NCBI RefSeq assembly: GCF_003634455.1
Contig: NZ_RBLC01000003.1
Coordinates: 62,001 to 126,000 of the forward strand
DNA length: 64,000 bases
Direction: 5' to 3'
From: Flavobacterium endophyticum
GTDB lineage: Bacteria > Bacteroidota > Bacteroidia > Flavobacteriales > Flavobacteriaceae
Shown here in pieces: positions 8,392 to 17,109 of the stretch. The position numbers and the translations under genes are program-made. How positions within the stretch are numbered: the first letter of the stretch is position 1; the number at the start of each line of letters is the position of its first letter. Under the pieces are notes generated by a model. The model searched no databases. It was given only the letters and a program-made list of their open reading frames with translations, and had not been told where the DNA came from.

Positions 8392-8784
8392 ATGGAAAAA
8401 AGAAACAAAATTGTTTATTGGATTTCGACACTCTGGCTGGCGCTGGGAATGGTATCTACCGGAATCGTACAGATGCTGCACGTAAAAGAAGAAGCCGACA
8501 TGATGGCCCATCTGGGCTATCCCTTATATTTTCTGACTTTGCTGGCAGTATGGAAATTTTTAGGCGTTATCACGATACTTATTCCTAAATTTACGTTGCT
8601 AAAAGAATGGGCCTATGCAGGCTTTTTCTTTGCCATGACGGGAGCCATCTATTCGCACATTGCTTCGGGCGATGCCGTGAAAGAACTATTCCCTCCCCTA
8701 TTATTGCTAGTCTTGACCATGGTATCGTGGTATTTTAGGCCGGCCAATAGAAAAGTAAATTTTGCCAAACCTAACAACCAATAA
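8392..8784 (+). CDS. DoxX-like integral membrane protein
   Basis: 130 aa with four predicted membrane helices (about 10-28, 45-63, 70-90, 98-115). The pattern ISTLWLALGMVSTGIVQML and 'YFLTLLAVWKFLGVITIL' is that of DoxX-like proteins. The enzymatic role of these is unsettled. Third gene of the ArsR operon, 6 bp after the AHSA1 gene. Confidence 0.85.
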   Translation: MEKRNKIVYWISTLWLALGMVSTGIVQMLHVKEEADMMAHLGYPLYFLTLLAVWKFLGVITILIPKFTLLKEWAYAGFFFAMTGAIYSHIASGDAVKELFPPLLLLVLTMVSWYFRPANRKVNFAKPNNQ

Positions 8785-8788
8785 TGAT

Positions 8789-9352
8789 ATGGACAGCAAA
8801 AAGAAACTCTCGGCAGAACACAGCCAGACATTGCTCGGCATACTGAAAGCCCGCTTTGAAAAAAACAGCCACCGCCATAAAGGCCTCAAATGGGACGATA
8901 TACAGGCAAGGCTAGAAGCACATCCCGAAAAGCTATGGTCGCTCGACGAAATGGAAGAGACCGGCGGCGAGCCCGATGTTGTAGGCCATGACGCAAAAAC
9001 AGGCGAATATATCTTTTACGACTGCGCGCCAGAAAGTCCTAAAGGCCGCAGAAGCGTCTGCTTTGATCCGGAAGCCCTGGCTTCAAGAAAAGAGCACAAG
9101 CCAAAAGACAGCGCTGTTGCAATGGCCGATGCTATGGGTATCGATATCCTGACGGAAGAACAATACCGCGAACTGCAGCAGTTTGGTCCGCTCGATACCA
9201 AGACTTCAAGCTGGATAGCAACTCCTGCTCCTATCCGAAAGCTGGGCGGTGCGCTCTTTTGCGATTACCGCTACGGTACTGTATTCCTCTATCACAATGG
9301 CGCAGAGTCCTATTATGCGGCTAGGGGATTTAGAGGGTCGTTGAGAGTCTAG
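8789..9352 (+). CDS. DUF4256 family protein
   Basis: 187 aa from the ATG at 8789, which begins 4 bp after the DoxX stop; the upstream in-frame start at 8762 would overlap DoxX. Features are RFEKNSHRHKGLKW, an acidic ETGGEPDVVG segment, CAPESPKGRRSVCFD and the end GAESYYAARGFRGSLRV, which I recognise as DUF4256. Cytosolic, function unknown. Last gene of the ArsR operon. Confidence 0.85.
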   Translation: MDSKKKLSAEHSQTLLGILKARFEKNSHRHKGLKWDDIQARLEAHPEKLWSLDEMEETGGEPDVVGHDAKTGEYIFYDCAPESPKGRRSVCFDPEALASRKEHKPKDSAVAMADAMGIDILTEEQYRELQQFGPLDTKTSSWIATPAPIRKLGGALFCDYRYGTVFLYHNGAESYYAARGFRGSLRV

Positions 9353-9375
9353 AAATCTTAAACAAGAAATAATCA

Positions 9376-9392
9376 GGGAAGTTCAATTTCCC
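9376..9392. terminator. Weak hairpin between convergent genes
   Basis: GGGAA...TTCCC stem with a 7-nt loop, 23 bp after the DUF4256 stop. There is no U-tract, so a terminator role is uncertain. Confidence 0.25.
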
Positions 9393-9441
9393 ATAAAGTA
9401 ATTCGCTAAAATTAATAGAGTGGTTGGCGTGTCATATCTTC

Positions 9442-10470
9442 TTATTTCTTGACAAATTTTTTGATAAAAGTGCCTTCATCATTTTCTATCTTAAGCAGAT
9501 AAATTCCTTTTACCAGATCACTTACGGCAATTTCTTTAATAGACTGCCCGCTTTGCTTTTTCACCATTTTTCCGGTCATATCATAAATCCAAATATTCGA
9601 AACAGCATCAATATTTCCCAAATATAATTGGTCATCAGTTGGCACAGGATATAGTGTTACCCTATTTTTCTTAAAGTCATCAATAGAAAGCATACAAGCC
9701 AAATTTTCAAGTTCTTGTGAAGTGCAGAGCGACCCTAAATATTCGTTTGTACTCGCAAGCCCGTATAGAACTTCAGTAGAAGGAAAAACAAAAGGTAATT
9801 CAGTAAAGGTCTGGTCTTCAAAATTCATGTCAAGCAATTCGTTATTGGGATTTATTGCTAAAATAGTCCCACTATCACAGCTATTGTATTTAGTAGTAAG
9901 TCCCCACAACTGTAAATAACCCGGATGGCACAGAATATCAACTAAATTGCCAGATGCTAAATTATAGGCCTTAACGATATAAACAGACCCATCGTCAGAC
10001 CATGTCTGGAAAATGAGATTGCCCTTATAAAAAGTAAGGTCGCCCGAAGTATAAAAGCCCAGATAGGCAACATTCGTAATTGTATTGGTAAGCAAGTTGT
10101 ATTTGTAAAGGCTTTTTTGGGAAGAATTGATCATATACAATTCAAAATCATTACTGCAAACCAACGATACATAACAACATGGCGGCAATTCGACGATAAA
10201 AGTAGTCTGTCCCGTCTGAGGATTGATCTGATAAATGCTATTTTGGGCAACTCCGTACATCACGCCTGCTGGCGAAATAGCAATATCTCCGATTAAAAAA
10301 GGCGTTGGTCCTGCTGTTGAAAGATAAGTTGACGTATAATCCTCGTTGATTCGATAAATCTTCTTTTCATTAGAAACTCCATATATGGTCTGGGCTTGTA
10401 CTCTTGATGATACAAATAATTGCAACAACATGAGCACATATAAATAGTTCTTTAGCGGCATTCTATACAT
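9442..10470 (-). CDS. Secreted beta-propeller-like protein with T9SS type A sorting domain
   Basis: 342 aa; ATG codons at 10470 and 10461 are both possible. The signal peptide ends at VQAQ. The middle has repeating blades (YGVSNEKKIYRI, GVMYGVAQNSIYQI, FELYMINSSQKSLYKY) like WD40/SMP-30-type propellers. The last ~75 residues form a type IX sorting domain: YPVPTDDQLYLGN, IYDMTGKMV and GIYLLKIENDEGTFIKKFVKK. It should pass the outer membrane by T9SS. Ligand unknown. Confidence 0.88.
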   Translation of the reverse strand: MYRMPLKNYLYVLMLLQLFVSSRVQAQTIYGVSNEKKIYRINEDYTSTYLSTAGPTPFLIGDIAISPAGVMYGVAQNSIYQINPQTGQTTFIVELPPCCYVSLVCSNDFELYMINSSQKSLYKYNLLTNTITNVAYLGFYTSGDLTFYKGNLIFQTWSDDGSVYIVKAYNLASGNLVDILCHPGYLQLWGLTTKYNSCDSGTILAINPNNELLDMNFEDQTFTELPFVFPSTEVLYGLASTNEYLGSLCTSQELENLACMLSIDDFKKNRVTLYPVPTDDQLYLGNIDAVSNIWIYDMTGKMVKKQSGQSIKEIAVSDLVKGIYLLKIENDEGTFIKKFVKK

Positions 10471-10626
10471 AGTAGTTTTTAGTACATCAATTAAATTTCT
10501 TTTACGAAGTTAACATTAATGCTTTAGAAAAAAGACAAAAAGAACTAAGTTTCTTACTAAAAGAATACATCAAAAAGCAGCAAAGATTAATTACAAGTGT
10601 TTGCAGAACAGATACCGCAGTAAATT

Positions 10627-11157
10627 TTACAGCGCTTCTAAAAAGCCCATATATTCAGGAATACTCTTTTCAATCCATTCGGGTGAAGCATTCAGTTCGA
10701 TGCCATAATACGCAAAAAAGTAACGGTAGTCTGCCCTGATATAATCGAAAGTCAGTTCAAAAGGAGCCGTCAGCTCGCGCAAGGTATATTTGTATTTGCC
10801 GTCGGCTCTGTATTCTTCTTCGTCAATTCCTACTGAGAGTGCTAGTGCTATTTTCTTTCCGCCCAACTTATAGCCGCTTTGGCTTCCGTAGGCCCAGCCA
10901 TAAGTGAGTACCTCATCGAGCCATTTTTTAAACAAGGGCGGACAGTTGAACCAATAAAAAGGAAACTGGAATACGATCTTGTCATACGATTCCAGCAGCT
11001 GCTGTTCTTTCGCCACATCAATCTTTTCATCCGGATAAGCCTCATGCAGACGATGGACAAAATAACGATCTGGGTATTTTTCTAATTCTTCTATCCATCT
11101 TTTATTGATAACGGATTCTTGCAGGTTCGGGTGTATGATAATGACCAGTGTTTTCAT
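10627..11157 (-). CDS. NAD(P)H-dependent flavodoxin-fold oxidoreductase (KefF/MdaB-like)
   Basis: 176 aa. Starts with the flavodoxin-fold strand TLVIIIHPNLQES, then FQFPFYWFNCPPLFKKW and the AYG motif, which are typical of FMN-binding quinone reductases of the KefF/YwrO/MdaB type. It lies divergently to an HxlR regulator (11255), a common layout in which the regulator controls the reductase in response to electrophiles. Confidence 0.9.
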   Translation of the reverse strand: MKTLVIIIHPNLQESVINKRWIEELEKYPDRYFVHRLHEAYPDEKIDVAKEQQLLESYDKIVFQFPFYWFNCPPLFKKWLDEVLTYGWAYGSQSGYKLGGKKIALALSVGIDEEEYRADGKYKYTLRELTAPFELTFDYIRADYRYFFAYYGIELNASPEWIEKSIPEYMGFLEAL

Positions 11158-11183
11158 GCTATTATTTATTTACAAAACGTAAG

Positions 11184-11191
11184 CAAAAGTA
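11184..11191 (-). promoter_or_regulatory. -7 promoter element (TACTTTTG on minus strand)
   Basis: TAnnTTTG match on the minus strand, 26 nt upstream of the oxidoreductase ATG at 11157 and within the divergent region shared with the HxlR gene. Confidence 0.5.
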
Positions 11192-11254
11192 CGCCGCCAC
11201 GGTCAATTTTGTATATTAGCAACCCATTGTAGGATACTATCAAAAAGGGAAGTA

Positions 11255-11617
11255 ATGACTAAAATCAAGGAAACATCGACTAATTTCGAAAACAAAAAGC
11301 TATTGGCAGAAGAATGCCTTGAGGTATACGCTTCAGGTATCATCGGCGGACAATGGACATTGGCAATATGCTGCTACCTGATTAACGGCAAGCTGCGGTT
11401 TGGAGAGCTAAAAAAATGCCTGCCCGCTATTACAGAACGAATGCTGACGCTGCAATTACGCAAATTAGAAGAGAATAAGATTGTAACGCGCACCGTTTTT
11501 GCAGAAGTTCCGCCACGAGTCGAATACGAGCTAACCCCTGTCGGCTATCAGCTTAGTACCATCATCAAGAATCTTGAAGATTGGGGAAGAAAGCACAAGC
11601 AGCTGATGAAATCCTAA
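11255..11617 (+). CDS. HxlR-family transcriptional regulator
   Basis: 120 aa winged helix. GGQWTLAICCYLINGKLRFGELKKCLPAITERMLTLQL contains the HxlR core (listed here in pieces: GGQWT, RFGELKK, ITERML). Cys21 lies just before the first core helix, where redox-sensing HxlR proteins (YodB/QorR type) keep their reactive cysteine. Divergent from the flavodoxin-fold reductase, which it probably controls. The next gene (YdeI-like) starts 19 bp later. Confidence 0.9.
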   Translation: MTKIKETSTNFENKKLLAEECLEVYASGIIGGQWTLAICCYLINGKLRFGELKKCLPAITERMLTLQLRKLEENKIVTRTVFAEVPPRVEYELTPVGYQLSTIIKNLEDWGRKHKQLMKS

Positions 11618-11636
11618 CACTAATCAAACAAATCCA

Positions 11637-12191
11637 ATGGCAGCGACCTTTTTTGCAACACAAGCCGAATTTAGAAAATGGCTCGAAAAAAACCATACCA
11701 AAGAAACAGAACTCCTTGTCGGTTTCTATAAGCTAGGCAGCGGCAAGCCCTCCATGACCTGGTCAGAATCTGTAGACCAAGCGCTTTGCTTTGGGTGGAT
11801 TGACGGCGTACGCAGGTCCATCGACAAAGACAGCTATTCCATCCGCTTTACGCCACGAAAAAAGACAAGCAACTGGAGCGCCATCAACATAAAAAAGATG
11901 GAAGCATTGACCAAAGCCGGACTGATGACCGAAGCAGGGCAAAGCGCTTTCACCCAAAGAATAGAAAGCCGATCCAAGATCTACTCCTATGAAAACGAGC
12001 CTGTGCTTCTTGATGCCGAATATGAAAATCAATTTAGAAAAAACACAGCAGCCTGGGATTTTTTTAATAGACAAGCTCCCTCCTATAAAAAGCTAACAAT
12101 CCATTGGATCATGGATGCCAAGCAGGAAAAAACCAGACAGTCGCGGCTGGAAAAAACAATACATCAAAGCGAACAGCAAAAAAGAATATAA
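11637..12191 (+). CDS. YdeI/OmpD-associated family protein
   Basis: 184 aa. The pattern FRKWLEKNH...ELLVGFYK...SVDQALCFGWIDGVRRSID, followed by RFTPRKKTSNWSAINI and a C-terminal basic tail, is that of the YdeI/OmpD-associated family (bacteriocin-protection annotations). Cytosolic. Biochemical role not established. Likely read through from the HxlR gene. Confidence 0.88.
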   Translation: MAATFFATQAEFRKWLEKNHTKETELLVGFYKLGSGKPSMTWSESVDQALCFGWIDGVRRSIDKDSYSIRFTPRKKTSNWSAINIKKMEALTKAGLMTEAGQSAFTQRIESRSKIYSYENEPVLLDAEYENQFRKNTAAWDFFNRQAPSYKKLTIHWIMDAKQEKTRQSRLEKTIHQSEQQKRI

Positions 12192-12339
12192 TAATAACTC
12201 CCTCTATTTATCGAGCTTTAGTAGCTGCTTTTAGCATTCCCTCTAATTTTTTTTAATTATTTATTGCACAGTTCTAAAATATGTATTTACTTTGAATTAC
12301 AAAGTACTTTAAATCATTAATCTTAAAATCATTATTATT

Positions 12340-12669
12340 ATGAACAATGCAACATCACATTCAGACCCTACAGCCTTACGAAGAAGACTATTGATTGGCG
12401 CAGGAATTGCAACGGCCTTGATTGTTTTCTTTCTGTTAAACGCTGGCGAATCGAAACCAGAATGGGGAAAATACTGGAGAATCAAGCCTCTTATAATGGT
12501 GCCTCTGGCAGGTGCTTTTGGCGGTGGATTATTCCATTACATCCAGCAATTCATCGGCGGCCAGAAAACTTGGACAAGAATAGCCGCTTTCTTAATCGGC
12601 GCGATTGCCTTTATTGTTACCTTATGGATCGGCACCGTTTTAGGACTTAACGGTACTCATTGGGATTAA
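12340..12669 (+). CDS. Small integral membrane protein (three TM helices)
   Basis: 109 aa. Helices at about 18-35 (LLIGAGIATALIVFFLL), 48-65 (PLIMVPLAGAFGGGLFHYI) and 80-100. Such proteins are sometimes labelled 'potassium transporter KefB' in Bacteroidota annotations, but nothing here supports ion transport. First gene of a three-gene membrane operon with the DoxX-like gene 11 bp downstream. Confidence 0.7.
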   Translation: MNNATSHSDPTALRRRLLIGAGIATALIVFFLLNAGESKPEWGKYWRIKPLIMVPLAGAFGGGLFHYIQQFIGGQKTWTRIAAFLIGAIAFIVTLWIGTVLGLNGTHWD

Positions 12670-12680
12670 TACCTCAAACC

Positions 12681-13394
12681 ATGAACTTGCTTTCCCGATT
12701 CGAACAGGCACATCTGCAGGCAAAAAGCAATAGATGGTTGCGTTATTTCACCGTCTTTTGTCGCATTGCCTTGGCGGCAGGCTTTTTGCCTTCGGGCTTT
12801 GTCAAGATTGCAGGAGAACGCTTTACTTCCCTGTCTGTCAACCATCCCATGGGACATTATCTAGAAGCCCTGCATGAAACCAGCTATTATTACACTTTTA
12901 TAGGCATCGTGCAGGTTACAGCCGCTATACTGCTGCTCATTCCCCGTACGGCTACGCTTGGAGCTGTACTTTATTTTCCAATCATCCTAAACATCTGTAT
13001 CCTTTCGTTGGCCGTACGTTTTGAAGGCTCGCTCCTCTCCTCTCCGTTAATGGTGCTGGCCAACACCTATCTCCTTTTTTGGGATTATGACAAGCTCAAA
13101 TTTATACTCCCTTTTAATCGTTCGCCCCATGATGCCTTTCTACGGCAGCAAACCCGGAGCACTAAATTTCCTATGGCTTTCTTTGCCAGATCGGCGGCGG
13201 CTGTTTTCATCCTAGTGCTTATCATTACAAACCTGTTCGAAATCCAGCCTCACAATACCATTCCCGATTGCGAAATACAATGCAAAGACAATGGCAATCC
13301 CCAAGCCTGCATCGACTTCTGCAATTGCATTCATGTGCAAGGCAGGCCGATAGAAAAATGTCTGGAAGCATACGAAAAAGCAAAAAAGAAATAA
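12681..13394 (+). CDS. DoxX-family membrane protein with Cys-rich C-terminal tail
   Basis: 237 aa from the ATG at 12681, which leaves an 11-bp gap to the previous gene; the frame upstream of it would overlap. There are four to five membrane helices, the first with RIALAAGFLPSGFVKIAGERF, a DoxX signature region. After the last helix (about 180-198) comes an unusual tail with six cysteines (CEIQC, ACIDFCNCIH, KCLEA), which could bind metal or form disulfides. Confidence 0.8.
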   Translation: MNLLSRFEQAHLQAKSNRWLRYFTVFCRIALAAGFLPSGFVKIAGERFTSLSVNHPMGHYLEALHETSYYYTFIGIVQVTAAILLLIPRTATLGAVLYFPIILNICILSLAVRFEGSLLSSPLMVLANTYLLFWDYDKLKFILPFNRSPHDAFLRQQTRSTKFPMAFFARSAAAVFILVLIITNLFEIQPHNTIPDCEIQCKDNGNPQACIDFCNCIHVQGRPIEKCLEAYEKAKKK

Positions 13395-13415
13395 TAATCT
13401 TAAATCACAATCAAA

Positions 13416-13715
13416 ATGAAAACGAAACTATTTACTAGGGTCACAGCCTTATCCATAGCAGTAACTTTTGTTGCCTTGCTTCTCGGACTTATTGGTGCGG
13501 CAATGTCCAGTTTTTATCCCGGGCTTGCCGTCTTGATAGTTATGGCTTTGATTACAATTTCCTCTAGGTTGTACACTACAAGAATAAGCACCCGATCTAA
13601 TGATTTTCAGCGAAACTATTATACAATATTCACAATTATTAATGTGCTGTTAATCCTGATCGCGTTATGGATGACATTTGTTATTGTTCACGACCGTGTT
13701 CTTGGGGATTGCTGA
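13416..13715 (+). CDS. Small membrane protein, 99 aa
   Basis: Three hydrophobic stretches (about 9-30, 33-50, 70-90). Starts 21 bp after the DoxX-like gene and is likely the last gene of that operon. No family recognised. Confidence 0.65.
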   Translation: MKTKLFTRVTALSIAVTFVALLLGLIGAAMSSFYPGLAVLIVMALITISSRLYTTRISTRSNDFQRNYYTIFTIINVLLILIALWMTFVIVHDRVLGDC

Positions 13716-13727
13716 TAATTTTATCAG
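13712..13727. terminator. Hairpin overlapping a stop codon
   Basis: CTGATAA-TT-TTATCAG perfect stem at the end of the 99-aa gene. No T-run follows, so termination is only possible. Confidence 0.3.
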
Positions 13728-13900
13728 AGAATTGAAATACATACTATCTTTTAAATGAACGAAAATTGATTCTCGACGAATCCTGCTTTTTTTGTAAGTT
13801 AGCTTCTTCTATAACGAAGCTTATCACAAGCGGCTTTCGATTCGCATAAACAATGAGTTTCAAAAATAAGCAAAACAGCAAATACAATCCAATCGTTAAC

Positions 13901-14296
13901 ATGGCAACAGAATACTACCACGGCACAAAAGCAGACCTAAAACAAGGAGACCTCATCCAGCCCGGCTTTAATTCCAACTACGGGAAACAGTACAAGGCAA
14001 AATACATCTATTTTACGGCAACCCTCGAAGCGGCTACTTGGGGTGCCGAGCTTGCCCTTGGCGAAGGCTCAGAAAGAATCTACATCATAGAACCGACAGG
14101 CGCTTTTGAAGACGACCCTAACCTGACCGACAAAAAATTCCCAGGCAATCCTACAAAGTCATACCGTTCCCAGCAGCCGCTTCGCGTTATCGGAGAACTA
14201 AAAGAATGGCAGCCGCACACTGCCGAACAGCTCAAGACCATGAAAGACCATTTAGAAAAACTAAAACAGCAAGGCATCGAAGCCATAGAAGACTAA
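13901..14296 (+). CDS. arr: NAD(+)-rifampin ADP-ribosyltransferase (Arr)
   Basis: 131 aa from the ATG at 13901; the 16 extra residues of the longer frame (from 13853) look unlike the family. Arr transfers ADP-ribose from NAD+ to a hydroxyl of rifamycins. The whole short domain is present: YYHGTKADLKQGD with His7, IYFTATLEAATWGAELA with Tyr37, and FEDDPNLTDKKFPGNPT with Asp72. These match in spacing the catalytic/NAD-binding H19, Y49 and D84 of the mycobacterial enzyme. A 30-residue helical tail is extra. Confidence 0.93.
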   Translation: MATEYYHGTKADLKQGDLIQPGFNSNYGKQYKAKYIYFTATLEAATWGAELALGEGSERIYIIEPTGAFEDDPNLTDKKFPGNPTKSYRSQQPLRVIGELKEWQPHTAEQLKTMKDHLEKLKQQGIEAIED

Positions 14297-14397
14297 CAGC
14301 TTGTTGTTCTTAGGTACTAGATAGATGCTATTTTAACATCCATAATAGCAGATAAACCTTTCCGAAAGAATCATTTCACCGCCTCAAAACAATTTAA

Positions 14398-14405
14398 TAT
14401 ATTTG
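14398..14405 (+). promoter_or_regulatory. -7 promoter element (TATATTTG)
   Basis: 38 nt before the ATG at 14444. The surrounding sequence (AAAACAATTTAA before, GTTTCAA after) resembles the promoter module seen at 20015, 20891 and 24906. Confidence 0.55.
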
Positions 14406-14443
14406 GTTTCAATCGTCTACAAACCCTATCAACAGAATAAACA

Positions 14444-15289
14444 ATGAAACACATTTTTACACTTCTTATACTAGTTTCAACATTCAATATTTTCGCACAG
14501 GAGAAACTTAGTTTCGATAAAAGGTTTGTCCAAAGTGAAGACAAATGGATAGCTTTTGAACCAGACAGCCTTAACTCCTATCATTTCGGATTTATTTATA
14601 TCGATTCTCAAGCGGGACTTACACTTAATTATGAAGGCAGCTTTACAATAGATAATAATGGAAAATTTATTCTCAAAAAAAGAGATGCTGAAACATCCAT
14701 CAAATACCGTTTAGAAGCAAATAATACCTTGGTGGCTTTCATTCCAGAATCTAAATTCTCAGAGCTAAATATTAAAAAAACTCCCGACTGGCTCAAGCCT
14801 TATAAAGAAGGTGAAAATTCAATAGAAAGATTATACAATTGGGGATATAGGTACAACGGTTGGAACGAATGCGAAAAAGCATTAGAATTTCTAGAAAAAG
14901 CTAAAAAAATCAATCCCAACCATAAAGGTCTTAGGGTTGAACTTGCTTTCTCATATAATTGCTTAAAAAGATACCAAGACGCAATCAATATTCTAGAAGA
15001 TGCTATAAAAAGTGAGCCATTAGATGCCTACGTCAATAAAGAATTAATTTATGCGCAAGTCAAAATTGGAAAACTCAAAGAAGCTGAAAACACCTGCAAG
15101 AAAGTAGTTCGAGATTGTCCTGATAAAACATACAATGCCGAAAATGCATACAATATTTTGCAGGCATATTATCTAAAAAAAGAAGTAGAAAAATTCAAGA
15201 ATTGGCTTGCCGAATCAAGTTCTTATCTATTAAGTGAAGAAAGATTTAAGAATTTAGTAGAAAAAATGAAAACTGAATTAAAAATATAG
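14444..15289 (+). CDS. Secreted TPR-repeat protein
   Basis: 281 aa. Signal peptide to FAQ (residue 19). The N-terminal ~110 residues are beta-rich, then come three TPR-like helical pairs (ALEFLEKAKKINPNHKGLRV, AINILEDAIKSEPLDAYV, EAENTCKKVVRDCPDKTYNA). Likely a periplasmic protein-interaction module. AT-rich compared with the arr gene. Confidence 0.75.
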   Translation: MKHIFTLLILVSTFNIFAQEKLSFDKRFVQSEDKWIAFEPDSLNSYHFGFIYIDSQAGLTLNYEGSFTIDNNGKFILKKRDAETSIKYRLEANNTLVAFIPESKFSELNIKKTPDWLKPYKEGENSIERLYNWGYRYNGWNECEKALEFLEKAKKINPNHKGLRVELAFSYNCLKRYQDAINILEDAIKSEPLDAYVNKELIYAQVKIGKLKEAENTCKKVVRDCPDKTYNAENAYNILQAYYLKKEVEKFKNWLAESSSYLLSEERFKNLVEKMKTELKI

Positions 15290-15356
15290 AAATACCTGAA
15301 ATATACACTATACACTGACATGCATTTTGTTTGCTAACCATCAAAACATAAAAATT

Positions 15357-15743
15357 ATGAATCCAAAAAAAATGTGGGCCAATGTAGCCGTAAGCAATCT
15401 AGAACGAACCACTAAATTCTATACCCAATTAGGATTTAAGCACAACGGAAGCTCTAACGACCTGACAAGCTTTTTTTTCGGTGAAGACAATTTTATAATG
15501 CACTTCTTCCTGCCAGACATCCTCAAGACCAATACAAACATCGAAATTGCCGACTCGCACCGTTCCAACGAAATCATATTCACCCTTTCTGCCGAAAGCA
15601 AAGAACAGGTAGATAATTGGGCAAAAGAAGTAGAAAGCGCAGGCGGAACCATCATTTCCGAACCCAAAGAATTCGGAGAAGGATATTACGGTTTTGTTTT
15701 TGCAGACCCAGACGGACATAAGTTTAATGTCTTTTATATGTAA
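15357..15743 (+). CDS. VOC-family (glyoxalase/bleomycin-resistance-like) protein
   Basis: 128 aa from the ATG at 15357; the longer frame adds an unlikely N-terminus. Two beta-alpha-beta-beta-beta modules: MWANVAVSNLERTTKFYTQLGF, and GGTIISEPKEFGEGYYGFVFADPDGHKFNVFYM (segments ADPDGHKF, EFGEGYYG). This is the common 'GyxgfvFaDPDGhkfn' VOC subgroup. Ligand or reaction cannot be told. Confidence 0.87.
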   Translation: MNPKKMWANVAVSNLERTTKFYTQLGFKHNGSSNDLTSFFFGEDNFIMHFFLPDILKTNTNIEIADSHRSNEIIFTLSAESKEQVDNWAKEVESAGGTIISEPKEFGEGYYGFVFADPDGHKFNVFYM

Positions 15744-15781
15744 GACATCGCAAGCACATATGCTTTAGAAACTAATTTTAA

Positions 15782-15910
15782 GGAAGTAGTACAGCTACTT
15801 TTAGAGATGACATCAAATGGCAAAATTCCGAGATAAAAGTCTATATGTTTAGATTCGGAGGCAGACAGAATAGCTTCAACGAAATTAACGTAGCAGTGTA
15901 TAAAGACTAA
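15782..15910 (+). pseudogene. C-terminal remnant of an unidentified protein
   Basis: A 42-codon open stretch bounded upstream by a TAA and ending in TAA. It has no start codon in a useful place and reads as a protein end (DDIKWQNSEIKVYMFRF and FNEINVAVYKD). Probably the 3' end of a decayed gene. Confidence 0.35.
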
Positions 15911-15939
15911 GCGATACTATAAAATTCTAAATCAAAAAC

Positions 15940-16494
15940 ATGAAGAACTATTTATTTTTATTTCTAATAATCATAAGCTGTAATAAAGCAACCCAAAAAG
16001 ACAATATACAAGCTGCAAAACCAGCTTCAAAAAAAGAATTAAAAAAATTTTATGATTCCGATAAGATCGAGCATTTCTATCTCAACATTTCAGAAGACAG
16101 CATCCTTAATCTTTTAAAGCTGAAGAATGAAAACAAAGACCAAAAAAAATTAAGGCAATTATTAGTCAGCGATTATCCAGATTCTGTTTCAGAGCCCAAT
16201 TTTGAAACCGACTTAGTTAAATATAAATTTACCAAAACAGAACTAAGTGAGCTAAAGAAAAAAGAAGTAGAAAAAATATTCAGCCAGCAAGATTCTACAC
16301 CAGCAGAATTTCTTTCTTGTGTGCCCTACTATCGCGACATCTTTATTTTTAAAAAGAACGACTCTATCGTCGGAATTGCAAAAATTTGCTTTGATTGCGG
16401 CATTTCAACATTCTTAGGCTCAAACGTCGATACCGGTGAATTTGGTTTGCGTAGTGAATTAAATAAACTAGAGAAAATCGTACGTAACAAATAA
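15940..16494 (+). CDS. Hypothetical lipoprotein
   Basis: 184 aa. MKNYLFLFLIIISC is a lipoprotein signal with Cys14 as the lipidated residue. The rest is Lys/Glu-rich and helical, and ends in a beta-like segment (IFIFKKNDSIVGIAKICFDCG). It starts 12 bp before a membrane-protein gene, a probable partner. Family unknown. Confidence 0.72.
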   Translation: MKNYLFLFLIIISCNKATQKDNIQAAKPASKKELKKFYDSDKIEHFYLNISEDSILNLLKLKNENKDQKKLRQLLVSDYPDSVSEPNFETDLVKYKFTKTELSELKKKEVEKIFSQQDSTPAEFLSCVPYYRDIFIFKKNDSIVGIAKICFDCGISTFLGSNVDTGEFGLRSELNKLEKIVRNK

Positions 16495-16506
16495 GCTCCC
16501 GCTTTA

Positions 16507-17034
16507 ATGAAAAAACTAGGCATCCTACTACTCACTATCCTAATAGCTACCCTACTAGCCGGAACCTACGGAGCGTTGCACGACCAGATAACCTATACCA
16601 TTTCATCAGAATACTTTACAGTATTCAAATTTGAGCAATTTGGCTTCCAAGATTGGGGAAATAACAATCCCCGTTTAACCACCGCCCTCATCGGCTTTTT
16701 AGCAACATGGTGGGTCGGCCTCTACATTGGCATTGTTCAAGGCCTGGTCGGATTAATACACAAAAGCCCAAGGCTGATGTTTAAATACGTCTTCAATGCC
16801 ATACTCATTACATTAGGTATAGCTATGATATTTGGAATATTCGGAGGAATTATTGAAGCCTTAAGCGGAGAAACCGACCCGAGCTGTTTTCCTTATGACG
16901 TACAAGATTGCAGAAGTTTTTTTATTGTCGGCTCCATTCATAATTATGGATATCTCGGGGGCGAAATAGGAGCCGCGATTGGTTTGGCCTATCAAATCTA
17001 TCAAAAGAAAAAGGCTAATTGGCGTAATCGCTAA
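16507..17034 (+). CDS. Hypothetical integral membrane protein, 175 aa
   Basis: The N-terminal helix (4-22), two central helices (about 62-84 and 97-120, LIGFLATWWVGLYIGIVQGL and TLGIAMIFGIFGGIIEAL) and a C-terminal helix (about 145-165) suggest four TM segments. A short Cys-containing loop (DPSCFPYDVQDC) lies between helices 3 and 4. Follows the lipoprotein gene by 12 bp. Function unknown. Confidence 0.7.
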   Translation: MKKLGILLLTILIATLLAGTYGALHDQITYTISSEYFTVFKFEQFGFQDWGNNNPRLTTALIGFLATWWVGLYIGIVQGLVGLIHKSPRLMFKYVFNAILITLGIAMIFGIFGGIIEALSGETDPSCFPYDVQDCRSFFIVGSIHNYGYLGGEIGAAIGLAYQIYQKKKANWRNR

Positions 17035-17084
17035 TATATAGTAAATGTCTCATAAAGGATTAACCTTTACTAAAATTTATTAAT

Positions 17085-17092
17085 TAGATTTG
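17085..17092 (+). promoter_or_regulatory. -7 promoter element (TAGATTTG)
   Basis: TAnnTTTG match 17 nt before the methylase ATG at 17110; drives the restriction-modification pair. Confidence 0.55.
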
Positions 17093-17109
17093 CATAAATT
17101 CATCTAAAA

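Noticed and set aside
13853..13900. 16-residue N-terminal extension of Arr
   Set aside because: The family starts at the MATEYYHGTK-type position, and the extra residues are Asn/Lys-rich without match.
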